Assembly: GCA_046350115.1 (NCBI GenBank)
Contig: JAXMAZ010000029.1
Location: 33,872 to 97,871, forward strand
Reading direction: 5' to 3'
Origin: JAXMAZ01 sp046350115
GTDB lineage: Bacteria; Planctomycetota; Planctomycetia; Gemmatales; Gemmataceae
DNA: 64,000 nucleotides
Shown here: in pieces, positions 8,741-17,812 of the stretch
Numbering within the stretch: position 1 is the stretch's first letter
Layout of the letters: the number at the start of each line of letters is the position of its first letter
Notes under the pieces: generated by a model
What the model was told of the DNA's origin: nothing
The model's input: the letters and a program-made list of their open reading frames with translations, nothing else
Database searches by the model: none
Made by a program: the position numbers and the translations under genes

Positions 8741-8816
8741 GTGGCACCCTTGCACCCGGGACACCCGTCTTTCTACGTTGTCCCCACCGGAATCCACCCC
8801 CGCCCGGAGCCGCCCC

Positions 8817-9953
8817 ATGTCCGCCCTGCCTGAAACCGTCCTCCAGTTCGGCTCCGGCCGGTTCCTCCGCGGGTTCGCCGACCTGTTCATCGACCAGGCC
8901 AACCGCCAAGGTCAAGCCGTCGGCCGGGTGGTGATCGTCCAGTCCACCGGGGACGGCCGGGCGGGCGGGCTGAACAAACAGGCCGGGAAGTACCACGTCG
9001 TCGTCCGCGGGCTGGAGAACGGCCAGGTGGTGGACCGGGTGGAGGAGTGCCACAGCGTCAGTCGGGCGCTGCACGCCCCCACCCAGTGGGCCGAGGTGCT
9101 GAAACTGGCCACCTCCCCCGACCTGCACACGGTCCTGTCGAACACCACCGAAGCCGGCTTCGCCCTCGACCCGACGGACGGCCCGACCGATGCCCCGCCG
9201 AAGTCGTTCCCGGCCAAGCTGCTGGCCGTCCTGCGGGCGCGGTACGAGGCCGGGCTGCCGCCGGTCACGGTCGTCCCGTGCGAGCTGATCGAGGGGAACG
9301 CCAAGCTGCTGAAAGACATCGTCCTCAACCTGGCGGTCAAGTGGGGGCTGGCCGACGACACCCTCGGCAAGCTGCTCCGCACCCCGTTCCTGCACACCCT
9401 GGTCGACCGCATCGTCACCGGCACCCCGGCCGACCACCCGCTGCTGGCGTCCGACCCGATGCTGATCGTCGCCGAGCCGTTCGCCTTCTGGGCGTTGGAA
9501 GACCACCCGGACAGCCGGTTCCGGCTGCAACACCCGGCCATCACCCGCACCCCGGACGTGGTGCCGTACTTCCTGCGGAAAGTCCGCATCCTGAACGCCG
9601 CCCACACGGCCCTGCTCATCAAGGCGCGGCCGCGGGGCTTCGCCATCGTCCGGGACGCGGTCAACGACCCGGACCTCGGGGCGTGGCTGTGGCGGCTCTT
9701 GAGCGAGGAGATCGTGCCCACACTGGAGGGACGGGTGGATCAGCCGCTGCGGTTCGCCGAGCAGACGGTCGAGCGGTTCAAAAACCCGTTCCTGGAGCAC
9801 AAGTTCGCCGACATCGCCCTGCACCACGAGAGCAAGATGCGGGTCCGGCTGCTGCCGACCCGCGACGAGTTCGCCAGCAAGTTCGGCAAGCCGCTATCGC
9901 TGCTGAACGAGGTGATTGAGGAAGGGTTCGCCCAACTGAAAGCCCACGGATGA
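8817..9953 (+). CDS. tagaturonate reductase / mannitol-dehydrogenase-family oxidoreductase
   Basis: A 378-residue NAD(P)-dependent long-chain polyol dehydrogenase. The N-terminal Rossmann motif is QFGSGRFLRGFADLF, the central VPCELIEGN and the catalytic lysine region LRKVRILNAAHTALL are as in UxaB and MtlD. Length and the UxaB-like N-terminus suggest altronate oxidation in hexuronate catabolism, but mannonate or other hexonate substrates are possible. The ATG is preceded by a CGGAG box. The gene ends within a 32-base palindrome shared with the convergent gene. Confidence 0.85.
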   Translation: MSALPETVLQFGSGRFLRGFADLFIDQANRQGQAVGRVVIVQSTGDGRAGGLNKQAGKYHVVVRGLENGQVVDRVEECHSVSRALHAPTQWAEVLKLATSPDLHTVLSNTTEAGFALDPTDGPTDAPPKSFPAKLLAVLRARYEAGLPPVTVVPCELIEGNAKLLKDIVLNLAVKWGLADDTLGKLLRTPFLHTLVDRIVTGTPADHPLLASDPMLIVAEPFAFWALEDHPDSRFRLQHPAITRTPDVVPYFLRKVRILNAAHTALLIKARPRGFAIVRDAVNDPDLGAWLWRLLSEEIVPTLEGRVDQPLRFAEQTVERFKNPFLEHKFADIALHHESKMRVRLLPTRDEFASKFGKPLSLLNEVIEEGFAQLKAHG

Positions 9954-9969
9954 TCATCCGTGGGCTTTC
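9938..9969. terminator. Perfect 32-base palindrome spanning two convergent stop codons
   Basis: The palindrome has a 16-base arm reading GAAAGCCCACGGATGA and its exact complement, centred on the TGA|TCA at 9953/9954. The two stop codons are back to back, and both proteins end Lys-Ala-His-Gly because the arms encode the same residues. A G+C stem running into TTTC on each side makes it a plausible bidirectional terminator. A related 26-base palindrome occurs at 21197-21222. Confidence 0.85.
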
Positions 9970-10736
9970 GCCCCTTCCCCTTCAATCCGGTAGAAGTACT
10001 CCATCGTCGCCTGCGTCGTGACCGCCCCGAACGTGTGCCACAGCCAGTGGGTGCCCATCGGCAGGGTGTCGTAGGGGGTGCCGTCGATCAGCCGGCAGAA
10101 CCAGGCGATAGCGAACGACGCCAGCCCGCCGGCCACCCAGCCGACGTGCCGGAACCGGGTCCGCACCAGCACCACCCCGAGCGGCACCAGGATGATGAGC
10201 GCCAGGGCGGCGTAGTTCAGGTTCACCCGCAGGTTCCGCAGCGGCAGGTTCAGCAGCCGGAACAGCCCCTCGTTCACCGCCGCGAACACGACCAGCAGCC
10301 CGACCGCGATGCCCAGCACCCGCCACAGTTTGGCCCCGTGGACGAGCCGGGTGGTCAGGTAGATCGACCCGGCCAGCCCGAGCAGTTGGATCGGGATCAC
10401 GTCGAGCAGGAAGTACGCCAGCCGGGTGCGGTAGGCGTGGTAAAGGGTGCCGCCGACCCCGCCGGCCAACAGGATCGGCAGGCAACCGGCCAGGAACGGG
10501 TAGTCGCGGAGCCGGCCACGGAGCCGGACCACCCAGCCGATCACGATCACGACGAACAACGCGGCGGTGACGGCGTTCCACGGCTCGGCGACCGGCGGGG
10601 CGGTCGGGGCGTGGTGGTCGGGCGGGGTCTCCTTGTACCGCGGGCCGCGGTCCGGCATCCGGTCGGGCAACCGGCCGACGAGGAAGTGGTCGGCCTGCCC
10701 CGCGTCCTCACTTCCGGCACGAACGTCGTCACCCAT
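9954..10736 (-). CDS. ceramidase-like (CREST superfamily) membrane protein
   Basis: A 260-residue integral membrane protein with about seven helices. It carries the spaced motif of alkaline ceramidases: an acidic N-terminal motif AEPWNAVTAA, then GTLYHAYRTRLAYFLLDVIP (His and Asp) and a C-terminal HWLWHTFGA with two histidines. In that superfamily these residues bind a catalytic zinc for amide-bond hydrolysis of lipids. The sphingolipid substrate is uncertain in a planctomycete. The ATG at 10736 has a GGAGG box 5 bases upstream. It converges on the dehydrogenase gene. Confidence 0.7.
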   Translation of the reverse strand: MGDDVRAGSEDAGQADHFLVGRLPDRMPDRGPRYKETPPDHHAPTAPPVAEPWNAVTAALFVVIVIGWVVRLRGRLRDYPFLAGCLPILLAGGVGGTLYHAYRTRLAYFLLDVIPIQLLGLAGSIYLTTRLVHGAKLWRVLGIAVGLLVVFAAVNEGLFRLLNLPLRNLRVNLNYAALALIILVPLGVVLVRTRFRHVGWVAGGLASFAIAWFCRLIDGTPYDTLPMGTHWLWHTFGAVTTQATMEYFYRIEGEGAKAHG

Positions 10737-11087
10737 CGCGCCCTCCACCCGGTCGATCTCGGTCGCCGAAGCCCATTCTACACGGGAGTTTCCGTCGGCC
10801 GGGCCGGGTGAAATTACGGGGTTTGGAAAAACCGCGGGAGTCCCGCTTGCCGCCCCGAAAAGCCGCTGCTAAGAAGCGCCTACCTTTGACCGCCCGACCG
10901 GATCTGGGGCTGCCGCCCCGGGGGTTCGGGCACCCGCCGGGACGGCCCGGCGAGCAGGTTCCGACGACCACGTCCGCCCGGCCGGCCGTCCCCCACCCGG
11001 CCGCGGCGGTGACACTGGAGTTTGGGCCGACGGCCGCCGATACGTGTGGGGACTCGGCCGCCGGCCGCCCGTACCTGAGGAGCTTCC
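10737..11087. other. Intergenic region between divergent genes, no feature seen
   Basis: These 351 bases separate the ceramidase-like gene from the acidic protein gene. I see no conserved coding frame, no repeat arm and no clear promoter. It must hold promoters for both directions. The GAGGAG ribosome site of the downstream gene is at its end. Confidence 0.5.
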
Positions 11088-11411
11088 ATGACCGCCCGAC
11101 GCCTGCTCGCGCTCCCGGCCCCGGCCGGCGACCGCCGCCCGTGGGAGGACGACCGGTTCGCCCCGCCGGCCCCGCTCGTCGCCGCGGACGAGGACGAAGA
11201 GGACGACCTCGACGACGAGGACGATGAGGACGACGACGAGGACGACGACCTCGAGGACGACGACTTCGACGACGACTTCGACGACGACGACCTGGACGAC
11301 GACGACCTGGACGACGACCTCGACGACCTGGACGACGACGACGACCTGGACGACGACGACGACCTGGACGACGACGAGGAAGAGGAAGAGGACGACGAGA
11401 GCGACGAGTGA
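11088..11411 (+). CDS. poly-aspartate/glutamate protein of unknown function
   Basis: A 107-residue protein with a short basic, proline-containing head (MTARRLLALPAPAGDRRPWE) and then about 70 residues made almost only of Asp and Glu with a few Leu and Phe, arranged as DDDLDD-like repeats. A strong GAGGAG box lies 5 bases before the ATG and a GC hairpin follows the stop, so it appears to be a real transcription unit. It has no enzyme motif. Possible roles are cation binding, a DNA mimic or an acidic chaperone, none of which the sequence decides. Confidence 0.7.
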   Translation: MTARRLLALPAPAGDRRPWEDDRFAPPAPLVAADEDEEDDLDDEDDEDDDEDDDLEDDDFDDDFDDDDLDDDDLDDDLDDLDDDDDLDDDDDLDDDEEEEEDDESDE

Positions 11412-11414
11412 CGC

Positions 11415-11461
11415 CGGCGACGGCCGCCGCGACCGGAACCCCGGTCCGGCGGCCGTCGCCG
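11415..11461 (+). terminator. GC-rich hairpin after the acidic protein gene
   Basis: A 14-base arm CGGCGACGGCCGCC pairs perfectly with GGCGGCCGTCGCCG, with a smaller nested CCGG hairpin in the loop. It starts 4 bases after the stop codon and is followed by TTACC, without a long T run, so it is a probable but weak intrinsic terminator. Confidence 0.6.
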
Positions 11462-11511
11462 TTACCACCGCGCCACCCGCACCTCTTTCCCGGCCCCGCG
11501 GCCGGGCCGGT

Positions 11512-11539
11512 TTGTCCCGGGCCACTCGCGGGGTATAAT
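11512..11539 (+). promoter_or_regulatory. Sigma-70-like promoter for the TPR-selenoprotein operon
   Basis: A perfect TATAAT (11534-11539) lies 16 bases after TTGTCC (11512-11517), in a locally less GC-rich stretch 55 bases upstream of the TPR gene start. It is one of the best matches to a housekeeping promoter in the window. Confidence 0.65.
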
Positions 11540-11594
11540 CCAGGTGTCGTCGGTCGCCTCCCCGGCCGTCAGGCCCGCTCCAACGGGGATCGCG

Positions 11595-12017
11595 ATGCCC
11601 AGCCCGAACCGCCGTCCGGACCCGTCCGGCAGTTCGGCCGCTCTCGCCCGGCTGGCCGAACGCCCCCAACTCGATTTCGAGCTCGAGTTCTACGACCAAC
11701 TCCTCAGCCGCGTCCCGGACTACGCCGACGTGCTGCTCGTCCAGGCGAGCAACCTGTCCGCGAAGGGGCTGCTGCGGGAGGGGCTGAAGGTCGATCAACG
11801 GCTGGTCCAGTTGCGACCGGCGGACCCGACCGCCCATTACAACCTGGCCTGCCGGTACGCCCTCCTGAAACAGCCGGACCTGGCGTTCACCATCCTCCGC
11901 CGGGCGGTCGAACTCGGCTACCGGGACTTCCGGTACATGACCGAGGACCGCGACCTGGCGTCCCTCCGCAAAGACCCGCGGTTCAAGCAGTTGATCCGCG
12001 AGTATGGCGGCCGCTGA
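11595..12017 (+). CDS. small TPR-repeat protein
   Basis: A 140-residue soluble protein with about three helical hairpins of TPR type (for example YADVLLVQASNLSAKG and PTAHYNLACRYALLKQP), ending in a segment seen in many TPR proteins (DLASLRKDPRFKQLI). The ATG at 11595 follows a GGGGAT stretch; an upstream start in the same frame at 11544 is possible but adds a non-conserved proline-rich tail. It probably scaffolds a protein interaction. The selenoprotein gene starts 21 bases after its stop on the same strand, suggesting one operon. Confidence 0.75.
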   Translation: MPSPNRRPDPSGSSAALARLAERPQLDFELEFYDQLLSRVPDYADVLLVQASNLSAKGLLREGLKVDQRLVQLRPADPTAHYNLACRYALLKQPDLAFTILRRAVELGYRDFRYMTEDRDLASLRKDPRFKQLIREYGGR

Positions 12018-12038
12018 CCCCCACTGGAGCAGACCGAC

Positions 12039-12392
12039 GTGCCGAAGCGGATCGACTGGCAGTACCAGCGGCGGACCTGAGACACCTGCAAGAAGGCTCA
12101 GGGGTTCCTTGAGCAGGCGGGCGTGGCCGTGCGGGAGGCGGTGGACGGGACGAAAGTCAAAATTGCGCCGGCCGAGGCGTTGCAGTTGCTCACCGGGGTT
12201 GACCGCCTGATCGCCTCGCGGGGCAAGGCAGTCACCGTCGTTGACCTGAAGGCCGACCGGCCGGACGACGAAACCCTTCTCGGCCTGCTCATCGGCCGAA
12301 CCGGACATCTCCGGGCACCGACTGTTCGGGTCGCCAAGACGCTCCTAGTCGGGTTCAACGCCGGCGCGTATCGTCAGGTGTTCGGTAGGTAG
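12039..12392 (+). CDS. ArsC/Spx-like selenoprotein with in-frame TGA (selenocysteine) in a UxxC motif
   Basis: The frame starts at GTG 12039 (GGAG box 9 bases upstream) and runs to 12392, interrupted only by TGA at 12078-12080. Read through as Sec, the product is 117 residues with the motif R-R-T-U-D-T-C-K-K-A at residues 11-20. This aligns with the CxxC(R/K)KA redox motif of Spx/ArsC thioredoxin-fold proteins, Sec replacing the first Cys. The rest fits the fold, ending with a cis-Pro-like segment HLRAPTVRVAKTLLVGFN. A SECIS-like hairpin follows the TGA. A start downstream of the TGA would leave 89 residues with no redox centre. Role is probably a redox enzyme; arsenate reduction is not implied. 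Confirmation needs SelA/SelB/tRNA-Sec elsewhere in the genome. Confidence 0.85.
12096..12114 (+). promoter_or_regulatory. Putative bacterial SECIS element
   Basis: The sequence GCTCAGGGGTTCCTTGAGC folds into an 8-pair stem (GCTCA with TGAGC, a G-T pair, then two G-C pairs) with a three-base GTT loop. The loop G (12104) is 23 bases after the TGA, inside the 16-37 base window known for bacterial SECIS elements, and a G in the first loop positions is the conserved feature. It is within coding sequence, as bacterial SECIS elements are. Confidence 0.7.
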
Positions 12393-12410
12393 TTATCTAC
12401 TCTGCCTTCC

Positions 12411-12520
12411 GTAGGGTGCGTTGAGGAGGCTTGGCGACGAAACGCACCGGCCCGGCAACGGCCGCAACCCGAGGCGGGCAGTCCCGACGGTGCGTTTCGC
12501 AGAGCCTCAACGCACCCTAC
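12411..12520. repeat. Inverted repeat, GTAGGGTGCGTTGAGG family
   Basis: Arms GTAGGGTGCGTTGAGGAGGC and GCAGAGCCTCAACGCACCCTAC face each other, with secondary complementary blocks CGAAACGCACC / GGTGCGTTTCG inside. The same family is at 31760-32053 and 57252-57359. It lies between the convergent selenoprotein and kinase-FGE genes and could end transcription from both. Confidence 0.9.
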
Positions 12521-12537
12521 AAAACCGCCACAGTCGG

Positions 12538-14467
<1,930 letters not shown>

Positions 14468-14565
14468 CGGTGAACCCGGGCTTCCCGCGGCCGGGGTGCG
14501 GCGGCCGTGTACGCTGGTTTATAGAACAACCCGACCACCCCCGCCGCCCCGCACCAGGTCTCGCC

Positions 14566-15795
14566 GTGCCTGACGAGCTGCTGATCGACGGTTTCGGCCC
14601 GCTGCCCGTCCGCCGCCCGGAGTCCGTGGCCGACCTCGGCGAACTGGTCCGCCAGGCGGCCGCGGCCGGCCGCGGGGTGTACCCGACCGGCACCGGAACC
14701 GCCCTCGATCTGGGCCTGCCGCCGGCCAAGCCGGGGGAGGTGGTCGAGACCGGCAAGATATCCGGGGTGGTCGAGCACGCCGCCCGCGACCTGACCATCA
14801 CCGTCCGGGCCGGGACGACCGCCGCCGAGCTGCGGCGGGTGCTGGCGACCGAGGGCCAACGGCTGCCGGTCGAGTTCGGCGGCACGGTCGGCGGGGCGAT
14901 CGCCTGTAACCGCAGCGGCCCCCGGCGGCTCGGGTTCGGCACCCTGCGGGACTACCTCATCGGCATCAGTTTCGTGGCCGACGACGGGGTGGAGGTGAAG
15001 GCCGGCGGCCGGGTGGTGAAGAACGTCGCCGGGTATGATTTGATGAAGCTGCACACCGGTGCGCTCGGCACCCTCGGCGTCGTCACCCAGGCCACGTTCA
15101 AGGTAACGCCGGTGCCGGAGGCGCCCGCCCTGGTGGCGTTCGGGGTGAACGCGGCGGCGGTCGGCCCGACCCTGGACCGGCTGCACGTCTCCGCCAGCCG
15201 GCCGGTCGCCGTGGAGTTGTTGAACCGGTCGGCGGCGGCCGCAGTGGCGAAAGCCGCCGAGACGCCGCTGCCGGCGAGCGACCCGTGGGTGATCGTGGTC
15301 GGGTTCGAGGAGAAGGCGGTCACGGTCGCCTGGCAGGTGTCCGCCCTGCTCGCCGAGTTGAAGGCGGCCCCGGTCCGGGACGTGGCCGAGGCCCGCGGGG
15401 CCGAGGCCGAACGGCTGTGGGCGGCGCTGGGCGGGTTACAGGACGCGGCGGGGTCACAGCTCGTCGTGAAGGCGACGAACCGCCCGAGCCGGACGGCCGC
15501 CGTCGCCGCCGCCCTGGCCGCCGCCCACCCGGACTTGCTCGTCCAGGCCCACGCCGGCAACGGCGTCGTGTACGGCCACCTGTCGTCGCCCGACTTGACC
15601 CCCGAGCGGGCGTCGGCCATCCTGGCGGCGGTGCCGTCCGACGACGGCAGCGTGACCGTCCGCCGGTGCCCGCCCGGGTGGAAGCGGCAACTGCCGGTGT
15701 GGGGCCGGCCCCGGGGCGACTGGGCGGTGATGCGGACCGTCAAGCAGACCCTCGACCCGGCCGACGTGTTCAACCCGGGGCGGCTGTTCGGGTAA
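14566..15795 (+). CDS. glcE: glycolate oxidase FAD-binding subunit
   Basis: A 409-residue FAD-binding PCMH-type protein. The FAD loop reads GRGVYPTGTGTALDLG, followed by FGGTVGGAIACNRSGPRRLGFG and VVKNVAGYDLMKLHTGALGTLG, which is the GlcE pattern, and the C-terminus ends DPADVFNPGRLFG. GlcE works with GlcD and GlcF to oxidise glycolate to glyoxylate at the membrane. The GTG at 14566 follows an AGGT box. glcF follows 60 bases downstream; no glcD is in the window. Confidence 0.92.
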   Translation: MPDELLIDGFGPLPVRRPESVADLGELVRQAAAAGRGVYPTGTGTALDLGLPPAKPGEVVETGKISGVVEHAARDLTITVRAGTTAAELRRVLATEGQRLPVEFGGTVGGAIACNRSGPRRLGFGTLRDYLIGISFVADDGVEVKAGGRVVKNVAGYDLMKLHTGALGTLGVVTQATFKVTPVPEAPALVAFGVNAAAVGPTLDRLHVSASRPVAVELLNRSAAAAVAKAAETPLPASDPWVIVVGFEEKAVTVAWQVSALLAELKAAPVRDVAEARGAEAERLWAALGGLQDAAGSQLVVKATNRPSRTAAVAAALAAAHPDLLVQAHAGNGVVYGHLSSPDLTPERASAILAAVPSDDGSVTVRRCPPGWKRQLPVWGRPRGDWAVMRTVKQTLDPADVFNPGRLFG

Positions 15796-15855
15796 CTCTC
15801 GCCACCCGCGGACGGCCGGCGGCCGTCCCGCTTCGCCATAACGGTTGGTTTCTCA

Positions 15856-17190
15856 ATGAGTGCGACCAAGACCGCGCTGCCCGTCGTCGGCCCGAAGATC
15901 GACTACGAGCTGGTCCTCGACTGCGTCCACTGCGGGCTGTGTACCGCCGCCTGCCCGACCTACGTCGAGACCGGCAACGAGGCCGATTCGCCACGCGGTC
16001 GCATCTACCTGATGCGGCAGGTGATCGACGGCGCGCTCGAGCTCGACCAGACGGTGAAAGGGCACCTCGACCTGTGCCTGAACTGCCGGGCGTGCGAAAC
16101 CGCCTGCCCGAGCGGGGTGCAGTACGGCCGGCTGATCGAGCCGTTCCGCGAACACCTGGAACACGCCGACCCGGGCCGCTCGACGCGGAGCCTCACCGGC
16201 CTGCAGCGGTGGATGCTGTTCCACGTCTTCCCGTCCCGGGTGCGGACCCGTCTGGCCCTCGCCCCGGCCCGGCTGCTTCAGTGGACCGGCATCGACTGGG
16301 CGCTCGAACAGTCCGGCCTGACCCGGCTGTTGCCGAAGTCGCTGCGGACGATGAAGGGGATGCTGCCGCCGCTCAAGCGGCACTACGGCCGGCTGCCGGA
16401 GGTGTTGCCGGCCGAGGGCAAGCGGCGGGCGCGGGTCGGGCTGTTCCTCGGGTGCGTGGCCGACGGCCTGTACCCGCAGACCAACTACGCCACCGCCAAG
16501 GTGTTGCAAGCGAACGGCTGCGAGGTGTGGATCCCCCGCACCCAGGGCTGCTGCGGCGCCCTGCACTACCACGCCGCCGACGAGCACACCGCCGCTGACC
16601 TGGCCGCCAAGAACTGCGACGCCTTCGGCATGACCGGCGAGGAGTGGAACAGCCTGGACGCGATCGTCACTAACGCGGCCGGCTGTGGGGCGATGCTCAA
16701 GGACTACGCCCACCTGATGAAAGACGCCCCGCAGGCCGAGGCGGCGGCCCGGTTCAACGCCAAGGTGCGGGACATCAGCGAGTTCCTTTACGACCTCGGA
16801 CCGGTGAAGCCGACGCACCCGCTCAACATCACCGCCACCTACCACGACGCCTGCCACCTGCGACACGCCCAACAGATTCAGAAGCAGCCCCGGGCACTGC
16901 TCGACCTGATCCCCGGGCTGAAGCTGGTGCCGCTGGCCGAGACCGAGATTTGCTGCGGGGCGGCCGGCAGCTACAACCTGACCCAGCCGGAGATGGCCGG
17001 CCAGCTCGGCGACCGCAAGGCGGCCCACATCCGGGAGAACGGGGCCAAGGCGGTGTTCACCGGCAACGTCGGCTGCCTGATGCAGATCGCCCGGCACTTG
17101 AAGGCGGCCGCCCCGGGCGTGTGGTGCGCCCACCCGGTCGACGCCCTGTGGGCCAGCTACAGCGGCCAAATGCCGAAAGAGCTGAGGTGA
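15856..17190 (+). CDS. glcF: glycolate oxidase iron-sulfur subunit
   Basis: A 444-residue protein with two [4Fe-4S] motifs, CVHCGLCTAACP near residue 23 and CLNCRACETACP near residue 74, and two CCG-type cysteine-rich domains (QGCCGALHYH and EICCGAAGSYN). This is the GlcF electron-transfer subunit, passing electrons from glycolate oxidation to the quinone pool. It directly follows glcE on the same strand. Confidence 0.95.
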   Translation: MSATKTALPVVGPKIDYELVLDCVHCGLCTAACPTYVETGNEADSPRGRIYLMRQVIDGALELDQTVKGHLDLCLNCRACETACPSGVQYGRLIEPFREHLEHADPGRSTRSLTGLQRWMLFHVFPSRVRTRLALAPARLLQWTGIDWALEQSGLTRLLPKSLRTMKGMLPPLKRHYGRLPEVLPAEGKRRARVGLFLGCVADGLYPQTNYATAKVLQANGCEVWIPRTQGCCGALHYHAADEHTAADLAAKNCDAFGMTGEEWNSLDAIVTNAAGCGAMLKDYAHLMKDAPQAEAAARFNAKVRDISEFLYDLGPVKPTHPLNITATYHDACHLRHAQQIQKQPRALLDLIPGLKLVPLAETEICCGAAGSYNLTQPEMAGQLGDRKAAHIRENGAKAVFTGNVGCLMQIARHLKAAAPGVWCAHPVDALWASYSGQMPKELR

Positions 17191-17208
17191 ACGGCGGCGT
17201 GGTATAAT
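17181..17208 (+). promoter_or_regulatory. TATAAT box before the toxin-antitoxin genes
   Basis: A perfect TATAAT (17203-17208) sits 22 bases before the antitoxin ATG. The region 16 bases upstream (GCTGAG) is a poor -35 match, so this could be an extended or regulated promoter, as is usual for autoregulated toxin-antitoxin operons. Confidence 0.5.
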
Positions 17209-17230
17209 CCGGCGACCCCGAGGGCCGACG

Positions 17231-17509
17231 ATGAAGACGTACCAGGTGACGCTGCCGGACGAGTTCGCCGCGTTCGTCGACCGGATGATCGCGGAGAAAA
17301 AGTGGGAGACGGCCGATAACCTACTGCTCTACGGTGTGGCGCTCGTACAGAACGAGATCGAATCCGAGTCGGATGAGGACGTGGAACGGCTGCGGGCGCT
17401 GCTACAGCCGGCGATCGATTCGCTCGACCGGGGTGAGGGGGTTGACGGCGACGCCGTGTTCGCCCAGCTTTTGGCCAAGCTGGAAGCCGCCCGGAAGCAA
17501 CCGATATGA
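17231..17509 (+). CDS. ParD/CC2985-like antitoxin
   Basis: A 92-residue protein starting KTYQVTLPDEFAAFVDRMIAEKKWETADNLL, a ribbon-helix-helix fold of the ParD type, with a C-terminal acidic tail that would wrap the toxin. It overlaps the toxin gene by four bases. It probably binds DNA to repress its own operon and neutralises the downstream toxin. Confidence 0.85.
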   Translation: MKTYQVTLPDEFAAFVDRMIAEKKWETADNLLLYGVALVQNEIESESDEDVERLRALLQPAIDSLDRGEGVDGDAVFAQLLAKLEAARKQPI

Positions 17510-17808
17510 GCCGGGTGATCCTGGCGCCACAGGCCGAAGCAGACCTCATGGCCATCACCGAATACTATCGCGATAAGAACCCGGATGCGGGCATCCGCCT
17601 GATCCGAACCATCCGAGACCGCTGCCGACAGCTCGGGCGGCTCACCCGGTCCGTCACCGGCCGGCCGCGCGATGACATCGGACGGGGTATTCGCAGCGTT
17701 GTCAGCGGGCGTTACGTCATCTTCTTCCGCCGCCGCGGCGACAGGGTTGATATCCTCCGGATCGTTCACGGGTCGCGGGACATCGGCCCAGACATGTTCC
17801 CCGGGTAG
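17506..17808 (+). CDS. ParE/RelE-family toxin
   Basis: A 100-residue RelE/ParE-superfamily protein with the usual start (VILAPQAEADLMAITEYYRDKNPDAG), the central RDDIGRGIRSVVSGRYVIFFRR and the end VDILRIVHGSRD. ParE-type members inhibit gyrase, RelE-type members cut mRNA; the pattern is nearer ParE. The ATG overlaps the antitoxin stop, typical of translational coupling. Confidence 0.9.
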   Translation: MSRVILAPQAEADLMAITEYYRDKNPDAGIRLIRTIRDRCRQLGRLTRSVTGRPRDDIGRGIRSVVSGRYVIFFRRRGDRVDILRIVHGSRDIGPDMFPG

Positions 17809-17812
17809 CCTC

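Noticed and set aside
10808..11227. Possible 139-residue protein upstream of the acidic gene
   Set aside because: No ribosome site, low-complexity Pro/Arg/Ala content and an overlap with the well-supported acidic protein gene.
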